A stretch of 43,928 nt of DNA from contig JAFQYM010000003.1 in the NCBI GenBank assembly GCA_017406465.1, positions 1 to 43,928 on the forward strand. The letters run 5' to 3'. The position numbers and the translations under genes are program-made. Positions 16,270-25,727 of the stretch are shown here, one piece after another. Under the pieces are notes generated by a model, which had not been told where the DNA came from, did no database searches, and worked only from the letters and a program-made list of their open reading frames with translations. Source of the stretch: Kiritimatiellia bacterium (GTDB taxonomy: Bacteria; Verrucomicrobiota; Kiritimatiellia; RFP12; UBA1067). Each line of letters opens with the position of its first letter. The stretch's first letter is position 1.

Positions 16270-16898
16270 TCACGATGGAAGATGCGCGCTCTCTCGTCGG
16301 CGACGCGAAGCTCTGGCCTCGTGTCCGGGACTTTCTCTGGGACTTTGCACCCCAGGTGCACGAGTCGTGGCTGGAGCCAAACCAGCTGTCGCTTAGGGAC
16401 TCTCCACGCGTCAAGCGCTACATTCTCGAGTCGCTTGGCGTCGAGCCGTGCTTCCACACGTTCCCGAAAGAGGACGGCAGCCGCATATTGCTTCTCGACG
16501 GCGCGACCCTCGAGTCGGCCGCGAAGTGGCTCGGCGCGCTTGCCTGCGCGGAATCGCTTCGCCGCGTCACTTCCGGCGAGGTCGTGCGCGGACTCAAGTC
16601 CAAGCTCCGTGGCGTATACCCCGAGGTGTTCAACTACACGGCTTATTTCAATGTAGCCGCAAAGAACGCAGAGACCGCAAAGACGCCAGAGGAAATTGTC
16701 GCAACTGGCTTTAAAATACTGTTGTCGCAACTTGCCGATTTGCCCAAGTCCCTTGTAGCGCGTCTCAAGTTCAAGTTACCAAAATCTCTTTGCGAACTTT
16801 GCGTTCTCTGCGGCAAAGAGGAATGCGCGATTTCAAGGTCCGCCGTTTTAAAACTTTTCAAGCTTAAATTCCCGGAGGCGTACAAGCTATGCTGCTGA
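16257..16898 (+). CDS. sctK: T3SS sorting-platform protein SctK
   Basis: A 213-aa protein between the TPR chaperone and sctL, the position of yscK. It contains aromatic-rich helices (LWPRVRDFLWDFAPQVHESW) and a LLDGATLESAAKWLGALACA segment as in the YscK/OrgA group, which links SctD to SctQ under the membrane. The last 60 or so residues are odd: LCELCVLCG is encoded by an interspersed-type repeat, and its inverted partner lies about 130 bp upstream (16656-16682). The repeat pair may have replaced or extended the original C-terminus. Confidence 0.72.
   Translation: MDCVITMEDARSLVGDAKLWPRVRDFLWDFAPQVHESWLEPNQLSLRDSPRVKRYILESLGVEPCFHTFPKEDGSRILLLDGATLESAAKWLGALACAESLRRVTSGEVVRGLKSKLRGVYPEVFNYTAYFNVAAKNAETAKTPEEIVATGFKILLSQLADLPKSLVARLKFKLPKSLCELCVLCGKEECAISRSAVLKLFKLKFPEAYKLCC
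16656..16814. repeat. Inverted repeat pair inside sctK
   Basis: The 27-bp arm at 16656-16682 (GCCGCAAAGAACGCAGAGAC core) and the arm at 16788-16814 (CTTTGCGAACTTTGCGTTCT core) are imperfect reverse complements, with about 4 mismatches in 27. They bracket 105 bp and are of the TTTGCGTTCTCTGCGG interspersed type. Both arms are translated. Confidence 0.7.
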
Positions 16899-17506
16899 TA
16901 AACAAGGGAGACTTCGTCCTGCAGTCCGACCGCCGCGTCGTAAAGGCCGCGGACGTTGCGACCGTCCGCTCGGCTGCCGAGATAGTCGCCGCGGCGGAGA
17001 CACAGGCCGCGCAGATCCGTGAAGACGCGAAAGCTGCCTACGAAGAAGAGCGTAAGAAGGGCTACGACAAGGGCATTGCAGACGGCAAGACCGAGATTGC
17101 GATGCAGAAGCTCGATCTCGTGGACTCGTCCGTTGCGTTCATGGAGAACGTCGAGGAGAAGATGTCCGAGATCGTTATGAAGGCCCTGAAATCGTGCGTC
17201 GCAGAGATCGGCGACCGCGAGATGGTCATTCAGATCGTCCGCAAGACGATGGCCGCGGTAATACGCACCCAGCGACAGGTCACCCTCAAGGTCGCGCCCG
17301 AGCTCGTGGAGACTGTCCGCGCGCGCGTTTCAGAGCTTACCGCTACGTTCCCCACGATTGAGACGTTCGACGTCGTGGAGGATCCGCGCCTCAAGGGCTC
17401 GGCATGCATTCTCGAAACCGAGGCAGGCGTCGCCGACGCTTCGGTGGAGAGCCAGCTTGCCGCAATCGAGCGGTCGCTCAAGAAGCACATCGCCAAGGAG
17501 CATTGA
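16889..17506 (+). CDS. sctL: T3SS ATPase stator SctL
   Basis: This 205-aa peripheral stalk protein connects SctN to SctQ. A long N-terminal coiled coil ([20 protein letters not shown] through [16 protein letters not shown]) precedes the conserved C-terminal domain ([43 protein letters not shown]). GGAGG stands 11 nt before the ATG, and the gene overlaps the ends of sctK and sctN. Confidence 0.9.
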   Translation: MLLINKGDFVLQSDRRVVKAADVATVRSAAEIVAAAETQAAQIREDAKAAYEEERKKGYDKGIADGKTEIAMQKLDLVDSSVAFMENVEEKMSEIVMKALKSCVAEIGDREMVIQIVRKTMAAVIRTQRQVTLKVAPELVETVRARVSELTATFPTIETFDVVEDPRLKGSACILETEAGVADASVESQLAAIERSLKKHIAKEH

Positions 17507-18834
17507 TGTCAACGCCGTTCGACTATATCCCGGAGGTGCTAAACCGAGCCGTCGAGGACGCGCAGCCCATCGACGTCAAAGGCAAGGTCATCCAGGTGGT
17601 CGGCACCATAATCAAGGCGTCCGTCCCGGGCGTCAAGATCGGCGAAGTGTGTCTTCTGCGCAATCCGTGGGAGGATGTCGAGGTCCAGGCCGAGGTCGTA
17701 GGGTTCACGCGCGACGCAGTCCTCCTGACCGCGCTTGGCACGATGATAGGCATTTCCGCAGAAACCGAAGTGATACCAACTCGGCACGTGCAGATGGTTC
17801 CGGTGGGGGAGCATCTCCTTGGTCGGGTTCTCGACGGGCTTGGTCGCCCAATGGACTCGGACACGAAGGGGATTCTTCGTCCCGACGGATACTATCCAGT
17901 GTATGCAGAGCCGCCGTCCCCGCTTGAGCGCAGGATAATTTCCAAACCCATTTCGCTTGGCATTCGCGCAATCGACGGGCTTCTCACCTGCGGCGAGGGG
18001 CAGCGTATGGGGATTTTCGCCGCGGCTGGCGGCGGCAAGTCGACTCTGCTCGCGTCGATCATCCGCAACACGGAGGCGGACGTCACGGTCCTTGCCCTTA
18101 TCGGCGAGCGCGGGCGCGAGGTCAGGGAATTCATCGAGAAGGACCTTGGCCCCGAGGGGCAGAAGAGGGCGGTGCTCGTCATATCGACGTCCGACCGTCC
18201 TGCGATGGAGCGCCTCAAGGCGGCGTACGTCGCGACCTCGATTGCGGAGAGCTTCCGCGACAAGGGAAAGAGGGTTCTTCTTCTCATGGACTCTGTGACG
18301 CGCTTTGGGCGAGCGCAGCGCGAAATAGGCCTTGCCGCAGGAGAGCCGCCGACGAGACGCGGTTTCCCGCCGAGCGTCTTTTCCGAGCTTCCAAAGCTCA
18401 TGGAGCGCGCGGGCAATTCCTCAAAGGGTTCCATAACGGCGCTTTACACCGTTCTTGTCGAAGGCGATGACATGACCGAGCCGATAGCCGACGAGACGCG
18501 CTCCATTCTCGACGGGCACATCATCCTTTCGCGCAAGCTCGCGCAGCAGAACCACTATCCCGCGATCGATATACTGGCGTCGATATCGCGCTGCCAGTCC
18601 GCCATCATCCCGAAGGACCACAAGGCCGCGGCTTCGAAGCTCCGCTCTCTGCTCGCAAAGTACGCCGAGGTTGAGCTCCTGTTGAAGATCGGCGAATACA
18701 AGAAGGGAACGGACCCCGAGACCGACGAGGCGGTTGCGAAGAACGGCGCCGTCAACGCGTTCTTGAAACAAGGACTCGACGAAAAGCCCGCCTATAACGA
18801 CACAATTGAAAAACTAAAGGAAGCCGTATCTTAA
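17506..18834 (+). CDS. sctN: T3SS ATPase SctN
   Basis: A 442-aa hexameric ATPase of the F1-beta-like SctN/FliI family that strips chaperones and unfolds cargo. It has a beta-barrel N-domain, Walker [10 protein letters not shown] (near residue 176), the [10 protein letters not shown] motif, Walker [12 protein letters not shown] and the signature [14 protein letters not shown]. It ends in the usual C-terminal helical part. The ATG overlaps the sctL stop (TGATG); a longer reading upstream lies inside sctL and is not the start. Confidence 0.97.
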   Translation: MSTPFDYIPEVLNRAVEDAQPIDVKGKVIQVVGTIIKASVPGVKIGEVCLLRNPWEDVEVQAEVVGFTRDAVLLTALGTMIGISAETEVIPTRHVQMVPVGEHLLGRVLDGLGRPMDSDTKGILRPDGYYPVYAEPPSPLERRIISKPISLGIRAIDGLLTCGEGQRMGIFAAAGGGKSTLLASIIRNTEADVTVLALIGERGREVREFIEKDLGPEGQKRAVLVISTSDRPAMERLKAAYVATSIAESFRDKGKRVLLLMDSVTRFGRAQREIGLAAGEPPTRRGFPPSVFSELPKLMERAGNSSKGSITALYTVLVEGDDMTEPIADETRSILDGHIILSRKLAQQNHYPAIDILASISRCQSAIIPKDHKAAASKLRSLLAKYAEVELLLKIGEYKKGTDPETDEAVAKNGAVNAFLKQGLDEKPAYNDTIEKLKEAVS

Positions 18835-18837
18835 TTT

Positions 18838-19311
18838 ATGTCCTACTTCCTCCAGCCACTGCTGCGCATACGCGCAATGCGAGAAGACCGAGCCGCGGGC
18901 GAACTGACCGTTGCCCGTCGGGCCGTCGCAGAGGCGGAGCGCAAGCTTGAAGAGAGGAAGAGCGAGCTTGCAGAATACGAGAGAACGAAAGAGGAGCGGC
19001 GTGAGCGCATATACGATGCGATAATCGGGCGGCCCGTTAGCCGTGATCGCATAGACATTGCGAACGAAGGCGTGGCGAGAATCGACGAGGAGGGTGTTCT
19101 CAAGGCCGACAACGTCACGCGCGCTGAAGGGGAGCTTAAGGACCGCGAGGCGGCGGCCGAGACCGCAAGAGTGAATTTTGCGGTCGCAATGAAGAACAGG
19201 ATGAAGATCGAGGAGCACAGGTCCATCTGGAAGGCGGAGGAAGCCGCCGAGCAGGAACGTCGTGCCGAGGGGGAGCTTGAGGACTTCATCGTAAGGAAAC
19301 CGGAGATATGA
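18838..19311 (+). CDS. sctO: T3SS central stalk protein SctO
   Basis: A 157-aa protein that is coiled coil over nearly its whole length (RREDRAAGELTV-like start; AVAEAERKLEERKSELAEYE), as in YscO/FliJ. It is the rotor-like stalk within the ATPase hexamer and contacts SctV. It lies three bases after sctN and its stop overlaps the sctP start (ATGA). Confidence 0.85.
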   Translation: MSYFLQPLLRIRAMREDRAAGELTVARRAVAEAERKLEERKSELAEYERTKEERRERIYDAIIGRPVSRDRIDIANEGVARIDEEGVLKADNVTRAEGELKDREAAAETARVNFAVAMKNRMKIEEHRSIWKAEEAAEQERRAEGELEDFIVRKPEI

Positions 19312-22196
19312 CGGTGGGTGCAATACAATTTGACGCGATGTTTTCGGGCGCAGACGCTCTTTGTGTCGCAGACACAAGTGGGCTTGCGCCGTTGTCGTTC
19401 AATCCGCCGTCGCCGGAATCGCTCGGACGTTTCTTTGCGTCGATGTCTGACGACAAACCGAGGGTGGGTTCGATTCGCCTTGCGATGGAGAGCATTGCGC
19501 AAAACATGTCATCGCCAGGGTCGGTTGTGGTTCAGGCGCCAGCCACGCGCCCCACGACAATCGCCGAGGCACCCGCCGTTAGGGTAATTGTTGCCAAAAA
19601 GCCAGTTGTTGAATCGCCATTTGCCGCGCCAGTCGCGCCAGCGACACCCACTGCGCCTGTTGCGCAAGTTGTTGAGCCACTTGTTGTCGAAAAGCCACTT
19701 GTCGCTGCGCCCGATGCGCGTCCTGAGACGATCGCTTCTTGCCGTAGTACTCCTGTTGTTGAAAAACCCGTAGTCAAGGCACCAGTCGCCGAGACGATTG
19801 TCGTAGAAAAGCCCGTTGCCGAAGCGCCCGTCGCGCCAGCCGCGTCTGTTGCGCCAGTCGTCCACGTGCCGGCAACGCCAACCACGCCCGTTGCGCCCTT
19901 TGTCGAGACGCTTGTCGTTGAAAAGCCAGTGGTCGAATCGCCTGTCGCGCCAGCCGCGTCTGTTGCGCCAGTCGTCCACGTGCCGGCAACGCCAACCACG
20001 CCCGTTGCGCCCTTTGTCGAGACGCTTGTCGTTGAAAAGCCAGTGGTCGAATCGCCTGTCGCGCCAGCAACGCCAGCTGCACCCGTTGCGCCAGCAACGC
20101 CAACTGCGCCAGTCGCGCAAGTTGTCGAGACTGGTGTCGTTGAAAAGCCCATTGTTGAAGCGCCCGCTGCGCCGGCAACGCCAGCTGCGCCCGTCGTCGA
20201 GACCCTTGTAGTTGAAAAGCCAGTTGTCGAAGCGCCCGTTGCGCCAGCCGCGCCGGCAACGCCAATTGCGCCAGTTGCGCAAGTCGTCGAGACTGTTGTC
20301 GGTGAAAAGCCAGTCGTCGAAGCGCCAATTGCACCCGCCGCGCCGGCAACGCCAACTGCGCCCGTCGTCGAGACCCTTGTAGTTGAAAAGCCAGTTGTCG
20401 AAGCGCCCGTTGCGCCAGCCGCGCCGGCAACGCCAATTGCGCCAGTTGCGCAAGTCGTCGAGACTGTTGTAGTTGAAAAGCCAGTTGTCGAAGCTCCCGT
20501 TGCGCCTGTTGCGCCAGCGACGCCGACTGCGCCCGCTGCGCAAGTCGTCGAGACCCTTGTCGTTGAAAAGCCAGTTGTCGAAGCGCCCGTTGCGCCAGCC
20601 GCGCCGGCAACGCCAATTGCGCCAGTTGCGCAAGTTGTCGAGACGCTTGTTGTTGAAAAGCCCGTTGTCGCAGCGCTGATTGCGCCCATCGCGCAACCAA
20701 CACCAACAGCGCCTGTCGCGCAAGTCGTCGAGACCCTTGTCGTTGAAAAGCCAATTGTTGAAGCACCGATTGCGCCAGCCGCGCCTGTCGCGCAAGTCGT
20801 CGAGACCCTTGTCGTTGAAAAGCCAATTGTTGAAGCACCGATTGCGCCAGCCGCGCCTGTCGCACAAGTTGCCGAGACGCTTGTTGTTAAAAAACCAGTG
20901 GTCGAGGTGCCTGTCGCACCAGCAACGCCAACTGCGCCTGTTGCTCAAGTTGTTGAAACGCTTGTCGTTGAAAATCCAGTTGTCGCGCCAGCCACGTCTG
21001 TCGCACAAGTTGCCGAGACGCTTGTTGTTGAAAAGCCCGTAGTTGAAAGGCCAGTTGTTGAAGCGCCGATTGCACCAGTCGCGCCAGCAACGCCGACTCC
21101 GCCTGTTGCCCAAGTTGTCGAGACGATTGTCGCTGAAAAACCAGTTGTTGCGTCAACCGCATCAGCAACGTCCACTGCGCCTGTTGCGCAAGTCATTGAG
21201 ACGCTTGTTGTCGAAAAGTCAGTTGTCGAAAAGCCAGTTATCGACGCGTCACTTGCCGCGACAGTCGCCCCCGTCGTCGAAACGATTGTCGTTGAAAAGC
21301 CAGTTGTCGCGCCAGCTGCGCCAGCGACGCCGACTGCGCCTGTTGCGCAAGTTGTCGAAACGCTTGTTGTTGAAAAGCCAGTTGTCGCGCCAGCTGCGCC
21401 AGCGACGCCGACTGCGCCTGTTGCGCAAGTTGTCGAAACGCTTGTTGTTGAAAAGCCCGTAGTTGAAAGGCCAGCAGTCGAGGCACCAATTGCGCCTGTT
21501 GCGCCAGACTCTCGCCCTGCGATCATCGCCGCAGCTCCAGTGGCGCCTGCCGCGCCTGTCGCGACGCCAGTCGTTGAGCCGCCTGTTGCGCCAGACTCTC
21601 GCCCTGCGATCATCGCCGCAGCTCCAGTGGCGCCTGCCGCGCCTGTCGCCGAGCCGCCTGTCGTAGAGTCGCCCGCTGCGCCTGTCGTTGAAGCGCCCGT
21701 TGTCAAATCTGAAGTCGCGTCGGCAAAACCAGTTGTCGCCGAGAAGCGCACTGCGGCTCCCGAAGAAGTCGTCGTTATCGATCTCTCGCAGGAATCCGCG
21801 CGTGCCGCGGCACCGCTCCGGGAAGCGCCTTTTGTGGCAACTGCGCAGCAGGAGATCGCCGCCTCGACCGCAAGTGCGCGTACCGAGGCCATTGTCGAAG
21901 TCGTGAACAACGTGGCCGAGGCAATTGCTGACCAGATACTCGTAACGCCGTCGCTCGTGCGCGGCGAAGGCCAGATGATTGTGCGGCTGAAGCCGGAAGT
22001 TCTCGACGGGTCTGAAATCCACCTTTCGTCCGAAAGTGGAACGCTCGCCGTTGAAATCGTTCCGTCGACGCCTAATGCCGCGAAGCTCGCGACGCAAGCA
22101 ATGCCGCGCCTTGAGACGGCGCTTGCAGAGCATGTCGCCACCTTCCGCCAGGTCTCGGTTTCAGTCAGGAAAGGAAAGGGAAATGAAGTCGTTTGA
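19308..22196 (+). CDS. sctP: T3SS needle-length ruler SctP, giant repeat form
   Basis: A 962-aa secreted ruler and substrate-specificity switch. The unique N-terminus (about 1-90) is followed by a repeat region (about 94-800) of some 23 units of the form [27 protein letters not shown]. The C-terminus (about 875-955: [30 protein letters not shown]) is the T3S4/FliK-type switch domain. YscP has about 515 residues, so this is nearly twice as long. Proline/valine/alanine repeats should give an extended rod. Some DNA units are identical tandem copies, so the length can change by recombination or slippage. The start overlaps sctO and the end overlaps sctQ. Confidence 0.85.
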   Translation: MTVGAIQFDAMFSGADALCVADTSGLAPLSFNPPSPESLGRFFASMSDDKPRVGSIRLAMESIAQNMSSPGSVVVQAPATRPTTIAEAPAVRVIVAKKPVVESPFAAPVAPATPTAPVAQVVEPLVVEKPLVAAPDARPETIASCRSTPVVEKPVVKAPVAETIVVEKPVAEAPVAPAASVAPVVHVPATPTTPVAPFVETLVVEKPVVESPVAPAASVAPVVHVPATPTTPVAPFVETLVVEKPVVESPVAPATPAAPVAPATPTAPVAQVVETGVVEKPIVEAPAAPATPAAPVVETLVVEKPVVEAPVAPAAPATPIAPVAQVVETVVGEKPVVEAPIAPAAPATPTAPVVETLVVEKPVVEAPVAPAAPATPIAPVAQVVETVVVEKPVVEAPVAPVAPATPTAPAAQVVETLVVEKPVVEAPVAPAAPATPIAPVAQVVETLVVEKPVVAALIAPIAQPTPTAPVAQVVETLVVEKPIVEAPIAPAAPVAQVVETLVVEKPIVEAPIAPAAPVAQVAETLVVKKPVVEVPVAPATPTAPVAQVVETLVVENPVVAPATSVAQVAETLVVEKPVVERPVVEAPIAPVAPATPTPPVAQVVETIVAEKPVVASTASATSTAPVAQVIETLVVEKSVVEKPVIDASLAATVAPVVETIVVEKPVVAPAAPATPTAPVAQVVETLVVEKPVVAPAAPATPTAPVAQVVETLVVEKPVVERPAVEAPIAPVAPDSRPAIIAAAPVAPAAPVATPVVEPPVAPDSRPAIIAAAPVAPAAPVAEPPVVESPAAPVVEAPVVKSEVASAKPVVAEKRTAAPEEVVVIDLSQESARAAAPLREAPFVATAQQEIAASTASARTEAIVEVVNNVAEAIADQILVTPSLVRGEGQMIVRLKPEVLDGSEIHLSSESGTLAVEIVPSTPNAAKLATQAMPRLETALAEHVATFRQVSVSVRKGKGNEVV
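19588..21690 (+). repeat. Tandem repeat region of sctP
   Basis: Units of about 60-115 bp are built from GTTGAAAAGCCAGTTGTCGA and GCGCCAGC-type blocks. Near-identical tandem copies are visible: a 111-bp unit repeated from about 19831, a unit of about 75 bp repeated at 21291-21450, and a unit of about 85 bp (CCAGACTCTCGCCCTGCGAT) repeated at 21509 and 21590. The reading frame stays open in four or more frames on both strands because of the periodic composition. Confidence 0.9.
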
Positions 22197-23055
22197 GATA
22201 CTCTCCGCGCTCCCGCAGTGGTCCAAGCTTGCTGCCGAGGCAATAGTCGACTCGCCTGCATTCGCGATGCCGTGCCGCCTTGGCGACGAGAGCACGACGC
22301 TTGTGCTTGGCGCCATGCCCCCTGCAGACGCTATCTCGCTTTCGGTGACGCTTGACGACGAAGCGCACATCCTCTCCCTCGGACGCTCCCCGCGCTTCAA
22401 GGAGCTGGAAACAGTTTGGGATAGCCGCGCCGACGTTCCAGAGCCGATTTTGCTTGCTCTTGTCGAGAAGGATGCAGGTGCAGTATTTCAGCTAATCGAA
22501 AACGCCGTCCACAAGCAGCTCAAGCTCGTCGGGCTTGCGACGCCAGATAGTCCTGACGTGCGAACTCTTGTCGCGAAGGTTGATGACATAGTGTTTGCGA
22601 TTACCCGCACTCCTGCCGTCGTTTCCGCGATAGGCAATCTCAGGAATCTCGACCTCGCGCACGAGTCGATTCGCTCTGCGCCACTCCGAGCCGTTGCGGA
22701 ATACGCCGCGTTTGCGCTTCCGCAGATGGACATCGACGGGCTTGGAGTCGGCGATGCGGTGCTTTTGCCGGAAATCGGCACCGTTCCGGCGGGGCTTATC
22801 GTCGACGGGCGCTTTGCGGTTGGCGAGGGGGGCGTGTCGCGTTACGCCGCAGGGGGGCTTGTTCGCGTTGTTGACGCCGAGCCGAAGGAAATCACGCTCG
22901 GCGAGGTCTTCGACGCGGCAGATACGCCGCGCACCACCGACGCCAAGCCGTCTGGTCCTCTGAAGCTTCTTCTTGGCACCAAGACCGTTGCGATAGGCCA
23001 TCTCGACCGACTTGGCGACCAGTCGGCATTCATCGTCGAATCCACCACCCCTTAA
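22183..23055 (+). CDS. sctQ: T3SS sorting-platform protein SctQ, shortened at the C-terminus
   Basis: A 290-aa cytosolic C-ring / sorting-platform protein. It has an N-terminal domain, then a SpoA-like strand set (DGLGVGDAVLLPEIGTVPAG through GGLVRVVD). A second SpoA domain begins at PLKLLLGTKTVAIGHLDRLG but stops at FIVESTTP, after about 30 of its usual 70 or so residues. The stop codon falls where a CCCTTAACCCCTGATCCCC spacer repeat begins. The second SpoA domain normally dimerises and binds SctL. The start has AAAGGAAAGGGAA just ahead; an upstream in-frame ATG at 22036 lies within sctP. Confidence 0.82.
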   Translation: MKSFEILSALPQWSKLAAEAIVDSPAFAMPCRLGDESTTLVLGAMPPADAISLSVTLDDEAHILSLGRSPRFKELETVWDSRADVPEPILLALVEKDAGAVFQLIENAVHKQLKLVGLATPDSPDVRTLVAKVDDIVFAITRTPAVVSAIGNLRNLDLAHESIRSAPLRAVAEYAAFALPQMDIDGLGVGDAVLLPEIGTVPAGLIVDGRFAVGEGGVSRYAAGGLVRVVDAEPKEITLGEVFDAADTPRTTDAKPSGPLKLLLGTKTVAIGHLDRLGDQSAFIVESTTP

Positions 23056-23082
23056 CCCCTGATCCCCTAACCCTTAATCGCC

Positions 23083-23805
23083 ATGTTTCAAACAGATCCA
23101 TTTACACTTATACTGGTTCTCGTAGGATTGTCGCTCCTTCCGCTTGTGGCGATGGTAGCGACGAGCTACTTGAAGATAGTGGTCGTCATCTCGCTCATAC
23201 GAAATGCGCTTGGCATCCAGTCCATCCCGCCGAACATGGTCGTAAACGCGCTCGCGGTGATTCTTACGTTCTACATAATGGCTCCGGTCGCGAGCGAGTC
23301 GTGGGGAATAATCGCCGAGACGCAGAAGGCCAGGAACGCCGCCACGGCAACAGCGCCCGCTACGGCAGGGCAGGGGCAGGCGGGAGCAGTGACGGCTGCG
23401 CCTGCGCAGCTTGACCTTTCTACGCTGGACATTGAAAAGGCGGCCGAGCCGTTCAGGGTCTTCCTCTCCCAGCATACGGCGCCGCGCGAGAGGGCCTTCT
23501 TCATAAATACCGCCGAGATGCTCTGGGGCAAGGACGGCGAGCCGGCGGTGGTTGATCCCGAAAGTTTCGCAATTCTCCTGCCGGCGTTCTGCGTCTCTGA
23601 ACTCACAAAGGCGTTTCAGATCGGCTTTCTCGTCTACCTGCCGTTCATCGCGATCGACATCATAGTTTCCAACATCCTGCTCGCGATGGGCATGATGATG
23701 GTCTCGCCAGTGACGATCTCGCTGCCGTTCAAGCTACTCCTGTTCGTCATGGTCAACGGCTGGACGCTTCTAATCCAGGGGCTTGTGAAGGGATACATGA
23801 TATGA
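23083..23805 (+). CDS. sctR: T3SS export gate protein SctR
   Basis: A 240-aa FliP/SctR membrane protein, the five-copy core of the export gate. It has four hydrophobic segments and the motifs VATSYLKIVVVISLIRNALG, PPNMVVNALAVILT, LLPAFCVSELTKAFQIGF and FIAIDIIVSNILLAMGM. An Ala/Thr/Gly-rich insertion of about 25 residues in the periplasmic loop (about 83-110) makes it longer than the usual 215-220. Its stop overlaps the sctS start. Confidence 0.96.
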   Translation: MFQTDPFTLILVLVGLSLLPLVAMVATSYLKIVVVISLIRNALGIQSIPPNMVVNALAVILTFYIMAPVASESWGIIAETQKARNAATATAPATAGQGQAGAVTAAPAQLDLSTLDIEKAAEPFRVFLSQHTAPRERAFFINTAEMLWGKDGEPAVVDPESFAILLPAFCVSELTKAFQIGFLVYLPFIAIDIIVSNILLAMGMMMVSPVTISLPFKLLLFVMVNGWTLLIQGLVKGYMI

Positions 23806-24068
23806 GCCAGGCGCAGATACTTGATTACGCCAAAACATGCCTCATAATCGTGTTGCGCCTTTCGCTTATCCCGATCATAGTGGCGACGGTGATCGGCATC
23901 ATCGTCTCGCTTCTCCAGGCGCTCACTCAGATACAGGAGCAGACACTTGGCTTCGCGGTGAAGCTGATTGCGATTTCCCTCACGCTTCTCGCCTGTGCGT
24001 CGTGGCTTGGCTCCACTCTTCTTCTCTACACCCAGGATATCTTCACCCACTTCGCGCTGCTGCGGTAG
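23802..24068 (+). CDS. sctS: T3SS export gate protein SctS
   Basis: An 88-aa FliQ/SctS protein with two membrane hairpin helices (CLIIVLRLSLIPIIVATVIG, LIAISLTLLACASWLGSTLL) and the conserved SLLQALTQIQEQTLGF loop. It is normal in length and overlaps sctR by 4 bp. Confidence 0.95.
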   Translation: MSQAQILDYAKTCLIIVLRLSLIPIIVATVIGIIVSLLQALTQIQEQTLGFAVKLIAISLTLLACASWLGSTLLLYTQDIFTHFALLR

Positions 24069-24105
24069 CGGGATTGTGGATTTATTAGGAGAATTGGCAT
24101 AGGAG

Positions 24106-25605
24106 ATGAAGTTTCGGCTTTTCATATCAAGTGTCCAAAAGGAGTTTGCCAAGGAGCGGCGGGCTATCGCCAGCTACATCCGCAAGGATGCGGTGTTTAG
24201 CAAGTTCTTCGAGGTATTTTTGTTTGAGGAAAGCCCGGCATCAAGTGTCACTGCGCAAGGTGTCTACCTGAAGGAAGCAGCACAGTGCGATGTCTATCTC
24301 GGTTTGATCGGTGCACGCTATGGTTTTGAAGATGCCCAAGGCATGTCTCCGACGGAGCGGGAATACGACACTGCCTCTGCCGAGTCTCGGTGCATCTTGG
24401 TGTTTGTGAAACAGGGGACGGAGGAGAAGCGCGAAGCCAAGGAAGCGGCGTTTTTGAAGAAAGTTGAATCGGAACGTGTCCGACGTTCGTTTCGCAGCAT
24501 GGGAGACCTAAAGGATACGCTTGCTGTCTCGCTCGTTAGATTCCTTGAAGAGAAGGGGAAAATCCAGGACAAGCCGTTTGATGCATGCATATCGCCAGAG
24601 GCAACGATGGCAGATTTGAGCGTCAGGAAGATGCGTGACTTTGTGCGGACGGCCCGAGAATTGAGAGGGTTCAGTCTGCCTGCGAATGTTCCCATTCCCA
24701 AGCTTCTGACGCATCTTGATCTCATCGACAAGAATGGTGCCATCAGGAACGCGGCTATTCTGCTCTTTGGAAAGAAACCGCAGAGATACTTTATCAGTTC
24801 GGAAGTCAAGTGCGCCCAGTTCTACGGAGCTGAAGTCGAAAAGCCGATGGCGGACTACAAGATATACAAAGGCGACGTGTTTGAACTTGCCGACCAGGCG
24901 ACGTATTTTGTCATGACGCATATCGCGGGGCGCATCGGAACACACGATGGCGAGACGGGTTCTGCCCCGACAGATTTCGAACTTCCGCGGAAAGCTGTGT
25001 TCGAGTTGATTGTAAATGCGATCTGCCATCGAGACTATGCCAGTCACGCAAGCGTACAGGTTATGTTGTTTCCCGACCGGCTGGAAATCTGGAACCCCGG
25101 TTCGTTGCCGCGCGGATGGACGGTGGAGATGCTTCTCAGGCCTCATACGTCTCTCCCGCCGAACGAACTCATGGCGATGCCAATGTACTTGAAGGGCTAT
25201 ATCGAGAAGATGGGCACCGGAACGGAAGACGTCGCGAAGCTCTGTGCGAAGAACGGGCTATCAGCTCCGTCATTTGCGGAAGGGGTTGACTTTAGGGCGG
25301 TTCTCAAGAGAAAGCCTTTGGTTGGAGTTTCGGCAAATGGTGACTTGAAAAATGTCGCTGGGGGTGGCCTGAAAAGTGGCCTGAAAAGTAGCCTGAAAAG
25401 AAATTTGAATGCAACTGACAGAATTATAATTGCAGAAATAGGGAAGAACCATTTAGTGACCATTCCACAATTACAGGAACGTTTGTCTCTGTCTCGGAAC
25501 GGAATCAAAAAAGCGTTAGGGAGACTGAGGGTTGTGGGGCTCATTCGTCGCGTTGGTCCGGACAAGGGTGGTCATTGGGAGATTGTTGGAGAGGGCGAGA
25601 TATGA
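24106..25605 (+). CDS. DUF4062 plus RecG-like ATPase fold protein, inserted in the T3SS operon
   Basis: This 499-aa cytosolic protein begins with a DUF4062 domain (about 1-110: FRLFISSVQKEFAKERRAIA, CDVYLGLIGARYGFEDAQG, SPTEREYDTA). A RecG-like ATP-binding module follows: KNGAIRNAAILLFGKKPQRY, then a GHKL-type ATPase with ELIVNAICHRDYAS, DRLEIWNPGSLP and IEKMGTGTEDV. It ends in a winged helix (LVTIPQLQERLSLSRNGIKK). A 12-bp tandem repeat gives GLKSGLKSSLKRN before the winged helix. Such proteins are usually taken as regulators or defence-associated ATPases; the role is not established. Base composition is lower in GC than the T3SS genes. It separates sctS from sctT, which are otherwise adjacent, so it was probably inserted. 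Confidence 0.85.
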   Translation: MKFRLFISSVQKEFAKERRAIASYIRKDAVFSKFFEVFLFEESPASSVTAQGVYLKEAAQCDVYLGLIGARYGFEDAQGMSPTEREYDTASAESRCILVFVKQGTEEKREAKEAAFLKKVESERVRRSFRSMGDLKDTLAVSLVRFLEEKGKIQDKPFDACISPEATMADLSVRKMRDFVRTARELRGFSLPANVPIPKLLTHLDLIDKNGAIRNAAILLFGKKPQRYFISSEVKCAQFYGAEVEKPMADYKIYKGDVFELADQATYFVMTHIAGRIGTHDGETGSAPTDFELPRKAVFELIVNAICHRDYASHASVQVMLFPDRLEIWNPGSLPRGWTVEMLLRPHTSLPPNELMAMPMYLKGYIEKMGTGTEDVAKLCAKNGLSAPSFAEGVDFRAVLKRKPLVGVSANGDLKNVAGGGLKSGLKSSLKRNLNATDRIIIAEIGKNHLVTIPQLQERLSLSRNGIKKALGRLRVVGLIRRVGPDKGGHWEIVGEGEI

Positions 25606-25727
25606 TAGAAATTGTAATGATAAAGAATAAAGGAATGACTGTGAGGCTGCCAAGATTAAGTGTGGTTGCTTGGGCATTTCTAATGTCATGTATGGGTTGT
25701 ATAACGAACAGCTATGAAAAGTTCTAA
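25602..25727 (+). pseudogene. Small lipoprotein-like ORF, possibly interrupted
   Basis: A 41-aa frame starts at an ATG overlapping the previous stop (ATGA). It contains RLPRLSVVAWAFLMSCMGC, a short signal with a lipobox-like cysteine, then ITNSYEKF and a TAA stop. In the same frame translation would continue for 21 more residues (DISVFHKERFLKDVDVEIIK) to a TAA at 25791, two bases before the sctT ATG. This suggests a lipoprotein gene broken by one stop codon, or a passenger of the inserted DUF4062 gene. AT-rich compared with the flanks. Confidence 0.4.

Noticed and set aside
19588..21690. CRISPR-like look of the repeated blocks
   Set aside because: Units are degenerate, contiguous and in frame in a coding region, with no unique spacers and no cas genes.
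19509..22261. Long minus-strand and second-frame open readings across the sctP repeat (up to about 530 codons)
   Set aside because: They arise from the periodic GC-rich repeat, give low-complexity products and have no start signals; the sctP frame has unique ends and an intact T3S4 domain.
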